A DNA stretch of 64,000 nucleotides. Source: Deltaproteobacteria bacterium HGW-Deltaproteobacteria-15 (GTDB lineage Bacteria > Desulfobacterota > DSM-4660 > Desulfatiglandales > HGW-15). The notes under the pieces were generated by a model, which searched no databases, was not told where the DNA came from, and saw only the letters and a program-made list of their open reading frames with translations. Location: positions 1 to 64,000 of the forward strand of contig PHBH01000002.1 of the NCBI GenBank assembly GCA_002840535.1, read 5' to 3'. Made by a program: the position numbers and the translations under genes. Every line of letters starts with the position of its first letter. Within the stretch, counting starts at the first letter, position 1. Positions 17,892 through 27,171 of this stretch are shown one piece after another.

Positions 17892-18548
17892 TCAGCTTGC
17901 CTTGTTCAATCTCTTCCTTATCCAACCTTCTATTGGCTCAAGAGGGGCTTTGGGACCGTAGAACAGGAGGTTCAATTGATTATCATAGAAAATGCGGTAC
18001 TGCCTCTTTCGGACTGCGAGTTGAAGAAGACCAACCCCTAATTCTGGTATGCGCTTCAACAATTCCTGAAGCCTCCACTTCTGGGTCTCCCCGGGGTGGT
18101 GGAAGCCGTCCAGTGAAGTTTTCATCTCGATGATATAAGGAATTCCATCCTTGTAGCCAAAGAGATCGAAAGGGGTTCCCTCAAAGGCAGGGCCCGGTGC
18201 GACACTTGTGAATTTTTCGTACCTATTGAGGATGTACTTTGCGATGGGCAGGCAGGCAGTCTCAAGTCCCTTCCCCGGCATGTTCTCTTTGAGACCCTTA
18301 ATGGTGGCGTCAAATTGGTCGGCGTCGAATGATTGCCGTTTCGGCTTCTTTGGCGGCGCAGGAGGATGCTTTGTGATCTCCCCAGCTTTGCCTTTGAGGC
18401 TTCTCAGGCATTTCATGAGTTCTTCTTCGGAAAGATGGAGCAAAGCTTCTGTCTTTATTCGCCGACACACTCCTGCGGTATCGTAGCCTTGTCTGTAGAG
18501 ATCCTTTGCTTTTTCCCTGACCACTTCGGGTAGCTTGGCTTTTGCCAT
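17892..18548 (-). CDS. HTH plus PD-(D/E)XK nuclease-like protein
   Basis: A 218-residue protein. The N-terminal 50 residues (VREKAKDLYRQGYDTAGVCRRI) resemble a helix-turn-helix. Residues about 123-145 read GTPFDLFGYKDGIPYIIEMK, the D…E-x-K active-site pattern of PD-(D/E)XK nucleases. It is the first gene of the four-gene helicase/PLD operon. A 19-bp palindrome lies 81-99 bp upstream of its start. The length is small for a stand-alone restriction enzyme, so it may supply DNA cutting or DNA end binding to a complex with the helicase. Confidence 0.7.
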   Translation of the reverse strand: MAKAKLPEVVREKAKDLYRQGYDTAGVCRRIKTEALLHLSEEELMKCLRSLKGKAGEITKHPPAPPKKPKRQSFDADQFDATIKGLKENMPGKGLETACLPIAKYILNRYEKFTSVAPGPAFEGTPFDLFGYKDGIPYIIEMKTSLDGFHHPGETQKWRLQELLKRIPELGVGLLQLAVRKRQYRIFYDNQLNLLFYGPKAPLEPIEGWIRKRLNKAS

Positions 18549-18628
18549 GAGGATTCCCTCCTATTCCATCCTGTTCATTTTGATTACGGCGTTCTTCTCC
18601 TCTTTCTTCGACAACTTTATCATGCCGT

Positions 18629-18647
18629 TTTGACATATACGGTCAAA
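18629..18647 (-). promoter_or_regulatory. Palindrome TTTGAC-N7-GTCAAA (operator candidate)
   Basis: A 19-bp inverted repeat with 6-bp arms. On the minus strand it contains TTGACC, a plausible -35 box, followed 19 bp later by GATAAA. A protein bound here would block transcription of the nuclease/PLD/helicase operon. The same palindrome, with the same TACG in the spacer, occurs at 46775-46793 in front of the WYL regulator gene. Confidence 0.6.
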
Positions 18648-18695
18648 AGGTAGGGGTACTTTCAAGAAAACTGATCGTCATCTTGAGTGGCACTA

Positions 18696-21491
18696 TTACC
18701 GCGCAGGCACGTCAAGGCAGCCCAGCAGTTCCTCGGGTTTCACGGCCAGCTCCGAAGAGGGTCTCAATACATCTTGTGCTAAACTTTCCTTGGCTCGAAT
18801 AAGCTCCTCCAATCTCTCCTCGACGGTGACGAACCTCTCGTCTTTCACAATTGGATAATAGACCTTCACTGGCTTGTTCTGCCCAATACGGTGCACCCGG
18901 TCTGTGGCTTGGTTCTCTTTCGCAGGGTTCCAAGGTCTGGTGTAGTGAATCACGTGGTTAGCCGCCGTGATGTTCAATCCCACCCCTCCCACCTGGTGTC
19001 CGAGAATCAGCGCGTTGAATCCCTCCTTTCTTGAGAATATGTCAATGATCATCTGCCTGTTCCCCGTGATCTCTCCATTTATGATATCGGGCCATACCCC
19101 GAATTTTTTAAGGATGGCCTGCTGGAGGATTCGCTGAACCGCCTTGAAATCAGTGAAGATGATGACCTTTTCAGAGGCTGCCTTCACGGCCCCGATGATC
19201 TCCATTGTCATTTGGAGTTTGGGGCAAGCTGAAGGGGAAGGATCTGCCCCCTGCTTCAGGCCATTCAAGGCCGACGGGTGGGCACTGACAATGAGCAGTC
19301 TTTGGATTGCGCCGAGCGCTGCGCCCTTACCACCAGCTTTGCCAGCCCTTGCAATTTCGCGATATAACTCAAACTGCTCATTACTCAGGGGGACCTCCCT
19401 GAATTCAGATTCCTTAGCCGGCAAGGACTTCAGGTACTCAGATTTCATTCGCCTCAGGTAATAGCCCTTGATCTGTTGGAGCAACTCCTTGACATGATTT
19501 TCCCTCTCCGGCTCATCGCCTGTCACAATCGGTCGCTCGTACTTCGAGCGGAAATTAGCCCAACTTCCCAACAGCCCAGGCTGCACAAAGTCCATGATGC
19601 ACCAGAACTCAATGAGCCCATTCTCCACAGGAGTTCCGGTCAGGGCTGCACGGTGCCTTGACTTCATCGCCTTCACTGCGCTGGTTCTCTGCGCTGTGGG
19701 GTTCTTCACGAACTGAGCCTCGTCGCATATCACCATGGTCCAGGGCACGGTGCCTAGTCTCACCTGATCCCGGCGAAGGACGTCGTAGGTCGTGAGCACC
19801 ACGTCGAATCTGCTGGTTGAGGATTCACTTATTGCCGATCCCGCCCCTACATACGCCCATACACTGAGGGACCCGTCTGAGAAGTTTTGAATCTCCCTTA
19901 GCCAATTCTCAATTAGGGTCTTTGGGACCACGATCAGATGCGGCCCGTTAACTCCGCTCTCTTTCAGGTGAAGGAGATGCGCAATTGCCTGAACCGTCTT
20001 CCCCAGGCCCATATCGTCGGCCAAAAGACCGCCGATCTGGCGATTAGAGAGTCTTGTCAACCATCGATACCCATCCTTCTGATAAGGATGGAGGTCCCCT
20101 ACGAAACTGCCCGGGACATCTAATTCGGGCAGGTCATCTGGTAGTTGCGTCTCCTCGACTGGCAGGGATTTCTTTTCTATGAACTCAAGAAGTTCCAGAT
20201 TGTCGTAGATCTCAAGAAGGCTTCCAGCGGGTATGATCAAATTTCCGTTCTCTTTTCGCTCCAAAGATTCGACGGTGCCCTGAAATCTATCTGCAACATC
20301 AGTGTCAACCCGTATCCATGAACCTTCATGTAAGACATATTCGTCTCCGCTCTCCTTGGCTTTGCGCGCCAATTCTTGATATGTCTCAGGGGAAAGATTG
20401 GCCGGAGCACCGCTCGACGTGGCCTCCGCCGATTCCTCTCCAGGTGACCAGTCATCCAGGCTAATTCCCGGTATTCCTTCAAACCACCCCCCTTTTGATT
20501 TGGCGACATGAATGTAGGGCCTGGAATTGTAAACCTTCGTCTTAATCCCTTTGACCCGCTCGCTGAAAAGAGAGAGGTCAAAGCCTTCGGGCAGAATCTG
20601 ATCGGGGTTTGTCAGGAGCCTCGGAACAGCTGAACCTGTGACCTTTCCCTGGGGTGGCAGTTGAGAGAGTTTCTCTCGAAGATGACTGTCCAACACAAGG
20701 CGCTTCCTCTTGGTGGGAGAGGTCGCCTTTGTGAGGACCGGAGGGGGTGCTTCCGTTGCCAGGTGTTCTGCGGATTGAAGATCATATTCTTCCAGCCCCT
20801 CCACGACGGGGACCACAGTTATTTGCTCCGGTGAGTCCTCCCTTAAATCCAGCTTCGCATCTGCCCTGAACTCGTACTCTTCATTGCTGAGATACCCGTC
20901 CAGTTTCGCATCCACAGCAACGGCTGCCTCCTTGCACTTGGCGAGATAGGCCATTCTCTCTTCCATTTTGGCCCAGTCCACACCGCTGCCTTGTGCTAGA
21001 TCGAACAGTTTTTTCTGCGCTGGGGTAAGCGGGATGATAGTGGATTGGTCTTTCAAGAAAACAGGCCCTATCCGCGGAGGGTCGCCTTCCCGGAGCGGGC
21101 CCCAATGGGGATGTGATGCTTCCACCCTTATTCGAAACCCAGGGTCGCCCACGTGGGATGAAGAGACTGCTTCCATCTTCATGGGCATCGCCAAGGGCAG
21201 GCTCAGGGATTCAAAAAGATCTTTATCCTCTTGAGGGTCGTAGCGATCATAGATATCAAAAGGCGCCACCCATGACCCAGGACCGTTCTCCTTGAGGAGG
21301 CCGTCAGCCCAGATATGATCCAAGGATGACCAGGCAGCACCATCTGGCAGCAGCTTTGCCACTATGCCCGGGTCATTGTTGCTCAGGGGGAACACTGGGG
21401 CGACAGGTCCGGCGATATCAAAGACGATCCCACCTGGGGTGTACCTTTTCTTGAGCGTGAGGCCTTTTTTGGCTTTAAGAAAGTCAATCAT
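18696..21491 (-). CDS. zorD: ZorD: Zorya SNF2-family helicase/nuclease subunit
   Basis: A 931-residue protein with a C-terminal SNF2-type ATPase: ADDMGLGKTVQAIAHLL (about 493-509), VICDEAQFVKN (about 590), LTGTPVENG, LILGHQVGGVGLN and QATDRVHRIGQNKP (about 865-878). The N-terminal 450 residues are family-specific. In type I Zorya, ZorD is the cytoplasmic effector that loads onto and degrades invading DNA after the ZorAB motor senses infection. It overlaps zorC by 8 bp and ends the four-gene operon. Confidence 0.92.
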   Translation of the reverse strand: MIDFLKAKKGLTLKKRYTPGGIVFDIAGPVAPVFPLSNNDPGIVAKLLPDGAAWSSLDHIWADGLLKENGPGSWVAPFDIYDRYDPQEDKDLFESLSLPLAMPMKMEAVSSSHVGDPGFRIRVEASHPHWGPLREGDPPRIGPVFLKDQSTIIPLTPAQKKLFDLAQGSGVDWAKMEERMAYLAKCKEAAVAVDAKLDGYLSNEEYEFRADAKLDLREDSPEQITVVPVVEGLEEYDLQSAEHLATEAPPPVLTKATSPTKRKRLVLDSHLREKLSQLPPQGKVTGSAVPRLLTNPDQILPEGFDLSLFSERVKGIKTKVYNSRPYIHVAKSKGGWFEGIPGISLDDWSPGEESAEATSSGAPANLSPETYQELARKAKESGDEYVLHEGSWIRVDTDVADRFQGTVESLERKENGNLIIPAGSLLEIYDNLELLEFIEKKSLPVEETQLPDDLPELDVPGSFVGDLHPYQKDGYRWLTRLSNRQIGGLLADDMGLGKTVQAIAHLLHLKESGVNGPHLIVVPKTLIENWLREIQNFSDGSLSVWAYVGAGSAISESSTSRFDVVLTTYDVLRRDQVRLGTVPWTMVICDEAQFVKNPTAQRTSAVKAMKSRHRAALTGTPVENGLIEFWCIMDFVQPGLLGSWANFRSKYERPIVTGDEPERENHVKELLQQIKGYYLRRMKSEYLKSLPAKESEFREVPLSNEQFELYREIARAGKAGGKGAALGAIQRLLIVSAHPSALNGLKQGADPSPSACPKLQMTMEIIGAVKAASEKVIIFTDFKAVQRILQQAILKKFGVWPDIINGEITGNRQMIIDIFSRKEGFNALILGHQVGGVGLNITAANHVIHYTRPWNPAKENQATDRVHRIGQNKPVKVYYPIVKDERFVTVEERLEELIRAKESLAQDVLRPSSELAVKPEELLGCLDVPAR

Positions 21492-22677
21492 TTTTCATCA
21501 GTGTCTTGATCTTGGAGGAGGTTCCGCTCTGCCAGCCCTCCCTGTGGATTATCCTTCCGTCCCACCCCCTGTAACGCCGGTTACTTATCGTTTTCTCTTT
21601 GTCTTTAAAGCGACTGACATGACTTTCGCGGTCCGCCCTTCTCCAGTATGTGCCAAAAGCATTAGCCGGGTAGATATAAGCCGCATTTCCAATGTTCTTG
21701 AATTCCACGACCCCGAATGGTCCGAAATCAATCATAAAACCGTCCCCCTCGAGGATTTTCTTCACGCGAGCCACCTTGTTCTCGACCACATATCTTCTCC
21801 AGAAGTCGGCCCTTTCTCCCTCGAAAAACTCCTGGATCCGCTGAAGCATGATCCATGTTCTAAACTCCCTCTTGGGCTCAGGTTTGACGTTCTTCCAGAA
21901 GGGCGTTTCAATTTCATTTTTGTCAGGGTCTGACGGTTCACCATATTTCTTTTCAATGAATCTGAGGATTCGTTCGTCCCACTTCGCAATGGACTGAAGA
22001 ACGTTAAGATAGCGTTGGCAGAACTGGGCCAGGTACTTTGCATTTTCAGGCTTCCTGTATTCGAGCAGCATCCGTTCAACGTCTTCCTTCTGAAGACTCG
22101 TTGCACGTCCTTGTAACAGGAGCAGCCGCCATACCTCCTTGAACATTCCAACTTTTCGATTCAAGAAATTTGCTTCCAAGTAGGCATCAAGGTTTTTGTG
22201 TCCCCCAGACCCTTCGTAATCCCGCAGAATGCCTTGAGACACTCGTTCAGACACAAACCAGAGGTGCACGCGCTTCGATACATTCTCCAGCCCCGATAAT
22301 GCGGCAAAACCTGATGCTTCGAGATTCGCCCGTATAACCTTCTCCAAGAGGTCGTGCGGGTAGTGCAGAATAAGTTTGAACCAGCCAGCGCGTATTAAAT
22401 TGTCCCGGGGGCGCACCATCAGGACTTGGCACGCCTTATCCGCCACTTCTTCATCTCTTTCGGTCACCAGGATTTCCAGACAAGCCAGGAGGCGGCTGGC
22501 ATCGAAGCTGTAAGCGAGGTCGGCAAGTCTCTCACGATTACAAGCCCGGAGTCTCTCACGCACTTCTTCGAGGATGGTTTTGGTCGGAGGGTCGGGCCTT
22601 TTGCCTCGGATGGGGTGCAACTGGCGCACCATTTGAAGGGCAGCCTCAAGCCTGTCTGTGGTCACTTCGATTCTCAT
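21484..22677 (-). CDS. zorC: ZorC: EH-signature protein
   Basis: A 398-residue protein. The ATG at 22675-22677 overlaps the zorB stop (ATGA) and is preferred to an upstream in-frame start. The central and C-terminal parts carry the EH-signature type of sequence (LVTERDEEVADKACQVLM, HKNLDAYLEANFLNRKVGMF, RVKKILEGDGFMIDFGPFGVVEF). ZorC occurs only in type I Zorya, where it acts with ZorD on DNA. Position between zorB and zorD and the size fit the system exactly. I see no sign of damage. Confidence 0.88.
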   Translation of the reverse strand: MRIEVTTDRLEAALQMVRQLHPIRGKRPDPPTKTILEEVRERLRACNRERLADLAYSFDASRLLACLEILVTERDEEVADKACQVLMVRPRDNLIRAGWFKLILHYPHDLLEKVIRANLEASGFAALSGLENVSKRVHLWFVSERVSQGILRDYEGSGGHKNLDAYLEANFLNRKVGMFKEVWRLLLLQGRATSLQKEDVERMLLEYRKPENAKYLAQFCQRYLNVLQSIAKWDERILRFIEKKYGEPSDPDKNEIETPFWKNVKPEPKREFRTWIMLQRIQEFFEGERADFWRRYVVENKVARVKKILEGDGFMIDFGPFGVVEFKNIGNAAYIYPANAFGTYWRRADRESHVSRFKDKEKTISNRRYRGWDGRIIHREGWQSGTSSKIKTLMKND

Positions 22678-23387
22678 TCCCCTCCAATGATCTGCTTGAG
22701 TATGCGAAGAAACTCTTTTAGCACTTCCCTGTCGTTCAATCGGATGGCGATTTCCACCCGCCGGGCGGCCGCACATCTGTCCCCTACGCACTCGGCAGGA
22801 TACCTTGTGTCCGAATACCCCGCGCTGACAGCCTTCCTCTTCAGAAAATCTGTGTAAGCGGACATCATTGGCTCCTTCATCAGAAAACCCAAGACTTGTC
22901 CGGCGCGCTCCCTAGAGAAATACGGGTTGACTCCCCTGGAATCTTCTCTGTCTGTGTGCCCTGAGATCTCTATGACCTCTATCCTGTCAAGGAACTTGGG
23001 ATACCTGTGTATAACCCCCATGTACTTTGGGACAGCTTCCCTAAGGACTTGTTCAGCTTCCTGACCCAATTCTGTTCGTGAAAAGCCAAAACGGAGGTTT
23101 TCGTCACTTATGATGAGCGCGCCGGTATTGCAGTCGATTTGAACATTTTCCATCTTCGCCAGGTCCGGGTCGTGGCAGATCTCGTCGAGGACTTTCTCCC
23201 ACTCCCTGACAGCCTCTGTCGGCTCAACGAGACGCGCGCCTATGTCAAGGAGGGTTATCACCGTCGTAAGGGCAAAAATCATCAGAAGCCCTGCCATCAA
23301 GTCGCTATACGAGGCCCAGAAGGTCTCGGGCCTGGAAATCGCCCTTCTTGGCCCCCAACTCCTTCGTTTTCCACCTAATGGTATCAT
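22674..23387 (-). CDS. zorB: ZorB: MotB-like stator subunit
   Basis: A 237-residue inner-membrane protein. One N-terminal transmembrane segment (SYSDLMAGLLMIFALTTV, about residues 27-44) carries the Asp needed for proton flow. A periplasmic OmpA/MotB-type peptidoglycan-binding domain follows, with ISGHTDRE, NPYFSRERAGQVLGFL and AARRVEIAIR. In Zorya, two ZorB subunits plug the ZorA pentamer and anchor it to the cell wall. It overlaps zorA by 4 bp and zorC by 4 bp. Confidence 0.93.
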   Translation of the reverse strand: MIPLGGKRRSWGPRRAISRPETFWASYSDLMAGLLMIFALTTVITLLDIGARLVEPTEAVREWEKVLDEICHDPDLAKMENVQIDCNTGALIISDENLRFGFSRTELGQEAEQVLREAVPKYMGVIHRYPKFLDRIEVIEISGHTDREDSRGVNPYFSRERAGQVLGFLMKEPMMSAYTDFLKRKAVSAGYSDTRYPAECVGDRCAAARRVEIAIRLNDREVLKEFLRILKQIIGGE

Positions 23388-25657
23388 TTGCCTTTAATCC
23401 ACCCGAACAGACCCTTCCGGGCCTCAGGCAAAGTAATTGTTTGTTTCAAATCGTCCACTGACCGAACGAAACCGCCCATGGACTCCCCAATCCCCTTCAA
23501 TTCAAGGAGAACATCATTCTTAATCTGCTCGGACAGGACGTTTGCCGCTGCTGCAACTACTTTTACGTTTCTCAACAATTCCTCTGAGGAAGGGCCGTCC
23601 CCTCCTGAAACTTTTTCTATGGCAGATCGAAGGTCTTTCATTGTTCCATTCAGCTGATCCAATGCTTCTGATGTTTTCATAACGCCATCGCCTGCCGGCT
23701 GACTCAGTTCAATTCTCGTGATAATGGCACTTAACTCTCTCAGCGCCGATTGAAGAGCCCCATCCTGACTAAGAGCCTTCACGCTTTCATCGAGCCTTGC
23801 CAAGAATCCTTCAGACCACTCCCTCAGTTCCACCCGGTACGAGTCCGCCTTCTCTCCTAGATCACCCCCTGTCGCGCTGATCTTTTGAAGCTTTGTGTCG
23901 AACCACTCTTTTAGGACATCTGCGGAGGTCCTGATCTTCTCTGCGACCAGAGAGAGTCCGTGGAACGCCTCTGTGGCCTTCTCGACGTTCGGTCCCATAA
24001 CCTCTTTTGAAGCCGTAGTCAATTCTCCTAAAAGGCTCCTCTGTCCAGCGATTTCCGAACGAATGGATTCAAGTGTCTGTTGTGATTGGTTGAGGATCTG
24101 CGGGAGTTCCTGGATGACCTGTCCGGCCTCGAACATCGTGCCGCTGAAACGCTCGACGACTTCCGCAATCTTCCCGTCGAAAGCGTTCAAGGCGCCGTTA
24201 AGCTGTTCTCCAATACCCTCGCCCAGTTCCCTTATAACCTCTCTGATAAGATTGACTGTGGAGCCAGCGTCCTGGGTGATCGTCTTCCATGCCCTTTCAA
24301 GTTCTTCACGGGTAGTGGTCATGGCCTGAATCTGCATGTCCATCGATTTCTTCAAGACCTCTTGCCCTTCCATGGACTTGGAAGCTGCCTCCTTGAGGAG
24401 TTTCGCTGCAGTGGCTATGGCGTCGGCAGATGATTTGAGTTCCTTGGAGATGCCTTCAAGGCTATCGAGGCTCTCGTGGAGGATCTGCCCGGCCCTGCTC
24501 GTCTTCTCTATCAGTTCGCTCTGAACCAGAAACTGCCTCTGAAGTTGCTCTGTAAACCGAACCATCTGATCTCGATTCTCAGCCTGAACTCTTGTCGTCT
24601 CCTCGATAATGCGGCCCATCTCCTGAAACTGAGATTTGAAGGCCGTGTTCATCTTTTCCACATACTGAGCCAGGACGTTCTCCATGGCTTCAGACTGCTT
24701 CTTCTGCGAATCCGAGAAGTGATTCGCAATTATCTTCCCCATTTGTTCTACTTCACTCTTGAAGCCGCCCAAGGTTTCCATCTGACGCGCACTCAAGGTC
24801 TTTACCGTCTCTTCCAACTGAGTCCTCAGGTCCCCCATAACGGGAACCAAATTCTTTACAAGGGCTTCGTCCAGGGCCGGCGCTATGACATTCGAAATGC
24901 TTGTCGCCACGTCCGTGGCCAAGGTCTGTAGGCCCTGCTTGATGTCTCCCTGAAGCTCCATGTACTTCCTGGCATAGCGCTCATAGGAAGAATAGGGGAA
25001 AAGCTGAGACACGACGTCATTTAGAACGAATACCGCTTTCTCGAGGCGACGGATGAAAAACCTGTAGGAGAGGGAAAAGACGACCGAGAGAGAAATCCCA
25101 AGGAGAGAGGTGCTGAAGGCAAGAGAAAGCCCTGAAATGAGTTGCGCGACACCTTCTTTAAGGTTCGACAATTCATCGATCTTCAGGCCCTTCAATCCCA
25201 GCACTAGGCCCAGAAAGGTGCCGAATATACCGAGGGCCACAAATATTCCGGGCAGGGCCTCTGCAACTCTGCGATTGACTGCCCTGTCGAGGGCCACTTC
25301 CGGGGTAAGGTGATCTATGAGCTGAACTGGAGTTGCCGCCCTGTTCTCACCAGGGAGGCGAGACTCTTCCCAGGTCAGGTAAAAACTCTCGAAGTATTGC
25401 CTTGCCCACGAGGTGTTGCGTAGAATACTCGGTCGAGCTTTACTTCTTTCATCGTCAACCTGGTTCCCTTTTCTGAAGTGTCGCCTGACAGAATTTATGT
25501 TCACCAGCAGCTGTATCCACCGCAAGATGACTGGAACGAAAATCACGATGCAGAATAGCGCGAAAAAACAAAACATCCCCAGCAGATAAGCTATTGTAAG
25601 CCCACCCATCTCCTGGCTTTGCCCGGGGATGAATTCAATGATGGAGTCCAAGATCAT
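23384..25657 (-). CDS. zorA: ZorA: MotA/ExbB-like channel with long tail
   Basis: A 757-residue membrane protein. Transmembrane segments appear at about 18-50 (IAYLLGMFCFFALFCIVIFV), 133-156 (LPGIFVALGIFGTFLGLVLG) and 167-196 (LISGLSLAFSTSLLGISLSV), matching the MotA/TolQ/ExbB fold. From about residue 220 onward it is a long, helical, largely heptad-like tail, the cytoplasmic ZorA tail thought to signal phage sensing to ZorC/ZorD. It is the first gene of the operon, although its ATG overlaps the stop of a short remnant frame by 4 bp. Confidence 0.93.
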   Translation of the reverse strand: MILDSIIEFIPGQSQEMGGLTIAYLLGMFCFFALFCIVIFVPVILRWIQLLVNINSVRRHFRKGNQVDDERSKARPSILRNTSWARQYFESFYLTWEESRLPGENRAATPVQLIDHLTPEVALDRAVNRRVAEALPGIFVALGIFGTFLGLVLGLKGLKIDELSNLKEGVAQLISGLSLAFSTSLLGISLSVVFSLSYRFFIRRLEKAVFVLNDVVSQLFPYSSYERYARKYMELQGDIKQGLQTLATDVATSISNVIAPALDEALVKNLVPVMGDLRTQLEETVKTLSARQMETLGGFKSEVEQMGKIIANHFSDSQKKQSEAMENVLAQYVEKMNTAFKSQFQEMGRIIEETTRVQAENRDQMVRFTEQLQRQFLVQSELIEKTSRAGQILHESLDSLEGISKELKSSADAIATAAKLLKEAASKSMEGQEVLKKSMDMQIQAMTTTREELERAWKTITQDAGSTVNLIREVIRELGEGIGEQLNGALNAFDGKIAEVVERFSGTMFEAGQVIQELPQILNQSQQTLESIRSEIAGQRSLLGELTTASKEVMGPNVEKATEAFHGLSLVAEKIRTSADVLKEWFDTKLQKISATGGDLGEKADSYRVELREWSEGFLARLDESVKALSQDGALQSALRELSAIITRIELSQPAGDGVMKTSEALDQLNGTMKDLRSAIEKVSGGDGPSSEELLRNVKVVAAAANVLSEQIKNDVLLELKGIGESMGGFVRSVDDLKQTITLPEARKGLFGWIKGK

Positions 25658-25821
25658 TTTAGTCGCTCGTTTCTCGTTAAGACTTTACAGGTGTGAAGGG
25701 CAATGACTCCGCCTGTCAGATCCCTTGCCCTGAAGCACTGCTGGATGGCCATCCAGATTTTATTCTCGGTATCTTTTGCCCCGCTGAAGTCAATACCGTA
25801 TATGGACCGAACCGCAACCAT
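25654..25821 (-). pseudogene. DUF429-like N-terminal fragment before zorA
   Basis: A 55-codon frame starting ATG at 25821. Its beginning (IYGIDFSGAKDTENKIWMA) looks like the first strand and nucleotide-binding loop of DUF429/RNase H-like proteins, which are normally over 200 residues. After about 45 residues the sequence no longer fits and the frame stops with TGA inside the zorA start (ATGA). It may be a remnant left by recombination at the edge of the Zorya cassette, or a short leader coupling translation into zorA. Confidence 0.45.
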
Positions 25822-25970
25822 TAGCCATCTCCAACACCCAAACCTTAGGGTCTCCCCCTATTGTTCACAGGTCTTCGCTTTCGTTAGCAGTCTTGGGTCC
25901 GCCAACTAGCTTTTGATCAGGGAACTCCCTGCTCTTCGATGTCTAGATTTCCTGTTGTCGAGAACCATGT
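25822..25970. other. Spacer before the Zorya operon
   Basis: About 150 bp between the AAA+ ATPase gene and the fragment in front of zorA. It probably holds the zor promoter for the minus strand. I found no boxes good enough to mark and no gene. Confidence 0.4.
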
Positions 25971-27122
25971 TCAAAGAAACCCAATCGGTTTCTTCATCTC
26001 TTCGATCTTTTCCTTGTTCAGCCGCGGTGGATTTGCACCCATGACCGAATGAATGTCCTGCTGGATAATGGGACGACGCTCCTGGAAAGCGTACTTCGCA
26101 GCCTCATCGATCAAGTGCTCAATTTCAGCGCTCGTGTAGAAGTCAGTTTTTTCTGCCAGTTCCGGCCAGTTCATATCTTTTTGTGGTCGATCTTGCATGA
26201 ACTGCTTGATGAGCTCCAGCCGCGCCTCGATGTCGGGCGGACCTATAAAGACATGCACGTCCATCCTCCCCGGGCGGAGCACTGCAGGATCCAGGTTCTC
26301 GATCAGGTTGGTGGCGCCAACGACAAGGATCTTTGACTTCCAGCAGTCATTGAGCTGCGCGAGGAATTCGTTCACTTCTGCTCCGTAGTGATAGCTCACT
26401 CCCTGACTTTGCCTATTGGGGACGAATGCATCAAACTCATCGAGAAAGATGAGGGCGGGCGCCTTCTTCTTCGCTTCCTCAAATAAACTGCCGATTCTTG
26501 CCTGACCACCATGAACATACGGACTCGCGAGATCTGAGGGTTTAACTTCAATGAAAGCAAAATTGAGAATACCGGCCAACTTCCTCGTGATGAAAGTCTT
26601 ACCGCAACCTGGCGGGCCGTAGAAAAGGACACCCCTGGGAAGACGGACCTTGAATTTCTGTGCCATCTCCCGGTCTCGCAAGGGTAGTATGATGTCTCTC
26701 TCAAGAACAGCTTTGACCTCCCGCATTCCCGCTACACCATGCCAGGCCCCCTGCACACCTTTCTTAATGGCTACGGTTGGGGCTTCATCGGAGGGTTTGA
26801 CTTGAAGGTGCAGGGATTCCTTCAGCATGTCTTTCAGGATTTGTGCCGCCAGATTTTCGGGGTGGAGTTCACATTCCAGGCATGTCCAGGCAAGGGCCTC
26901 AGACAGCCTGCCCCAGTCACGAAGCAGATCTATTCTGTAAAGCCAGGCTATTCGCTTGTTTTCCTGAACTGATGGCAGATTCTCGAAAAGTGGCATGTCA
27001 CGCTCGATGACCTTCTCGAGCAGTCGAAGGGCCCTTCCTTTTTGGCCGTAAGCAATATGCCTTTGCAAAGTTTCCGTCCACGGCTGGTCCCCCTCTGGAG
27101 ACTGTCTCAAGCTCTTCACCAT
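25971..27122 (-). CDS. AAA+ ATPase (Cdc48/FtsH-like domain)
   Basis: A 383-residue protein. I start it at the ATG at 27120-27122, which has AGGGGG 6 nt upstream; a longer frame would run into the preceding gene. Residues 1-110 are helical and TPR-like. Residues about 120-360 form an AAA+ domain with Walker A YGPPGCGKTF (about 170), Walker B LIFLDEFDAF (about 226) and the arginine-finger region DPAVLRPGRMD (about 278). These ATPases remodel or unfold protein substrates. It lies 49 bp downstream of the DUF499 gene and is probably the last gene of that operon. Confidence 0.85.
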   Translation of the reverse strand: MVKSLRQSPEGDQPWTETLQRHIAYGQKGRALRLLEKVIERDMPLFENLPSVQENKRIAWLYRIDLLRDWGRLSEALAWTCLECELHPENLAAQILKDMLKESLHLQVKPSDEAPTVAIKKGVQGAWHGVAGMREVKAVLERDIILPLRDREMAQKFKVRLPRGVLFYGPPGCGKTFITRKLAGILNFAFIEVKPSDLASPYVHGGQARIGSLFEEAKKKAPALIFLDEFDAFVPNRQSQGVSYHYGAEVNEFLAQLNDCWKSKILVVGATNLIENLDPAVLRPGRMDVHVFIGPPDIEARLELIKQFMQDRPQKDMNWPELAEKTDFYTSAEIEHLIDEAAKYAFQERRPIIQQDIHSVMGANPPRLNKEKIEEMKKPIGFL

Positions 27123-27171
27123 GAATACCCCCTGTGACCGGCCATGCCCCAAAAGCAAAGGGAGAAAGTAG

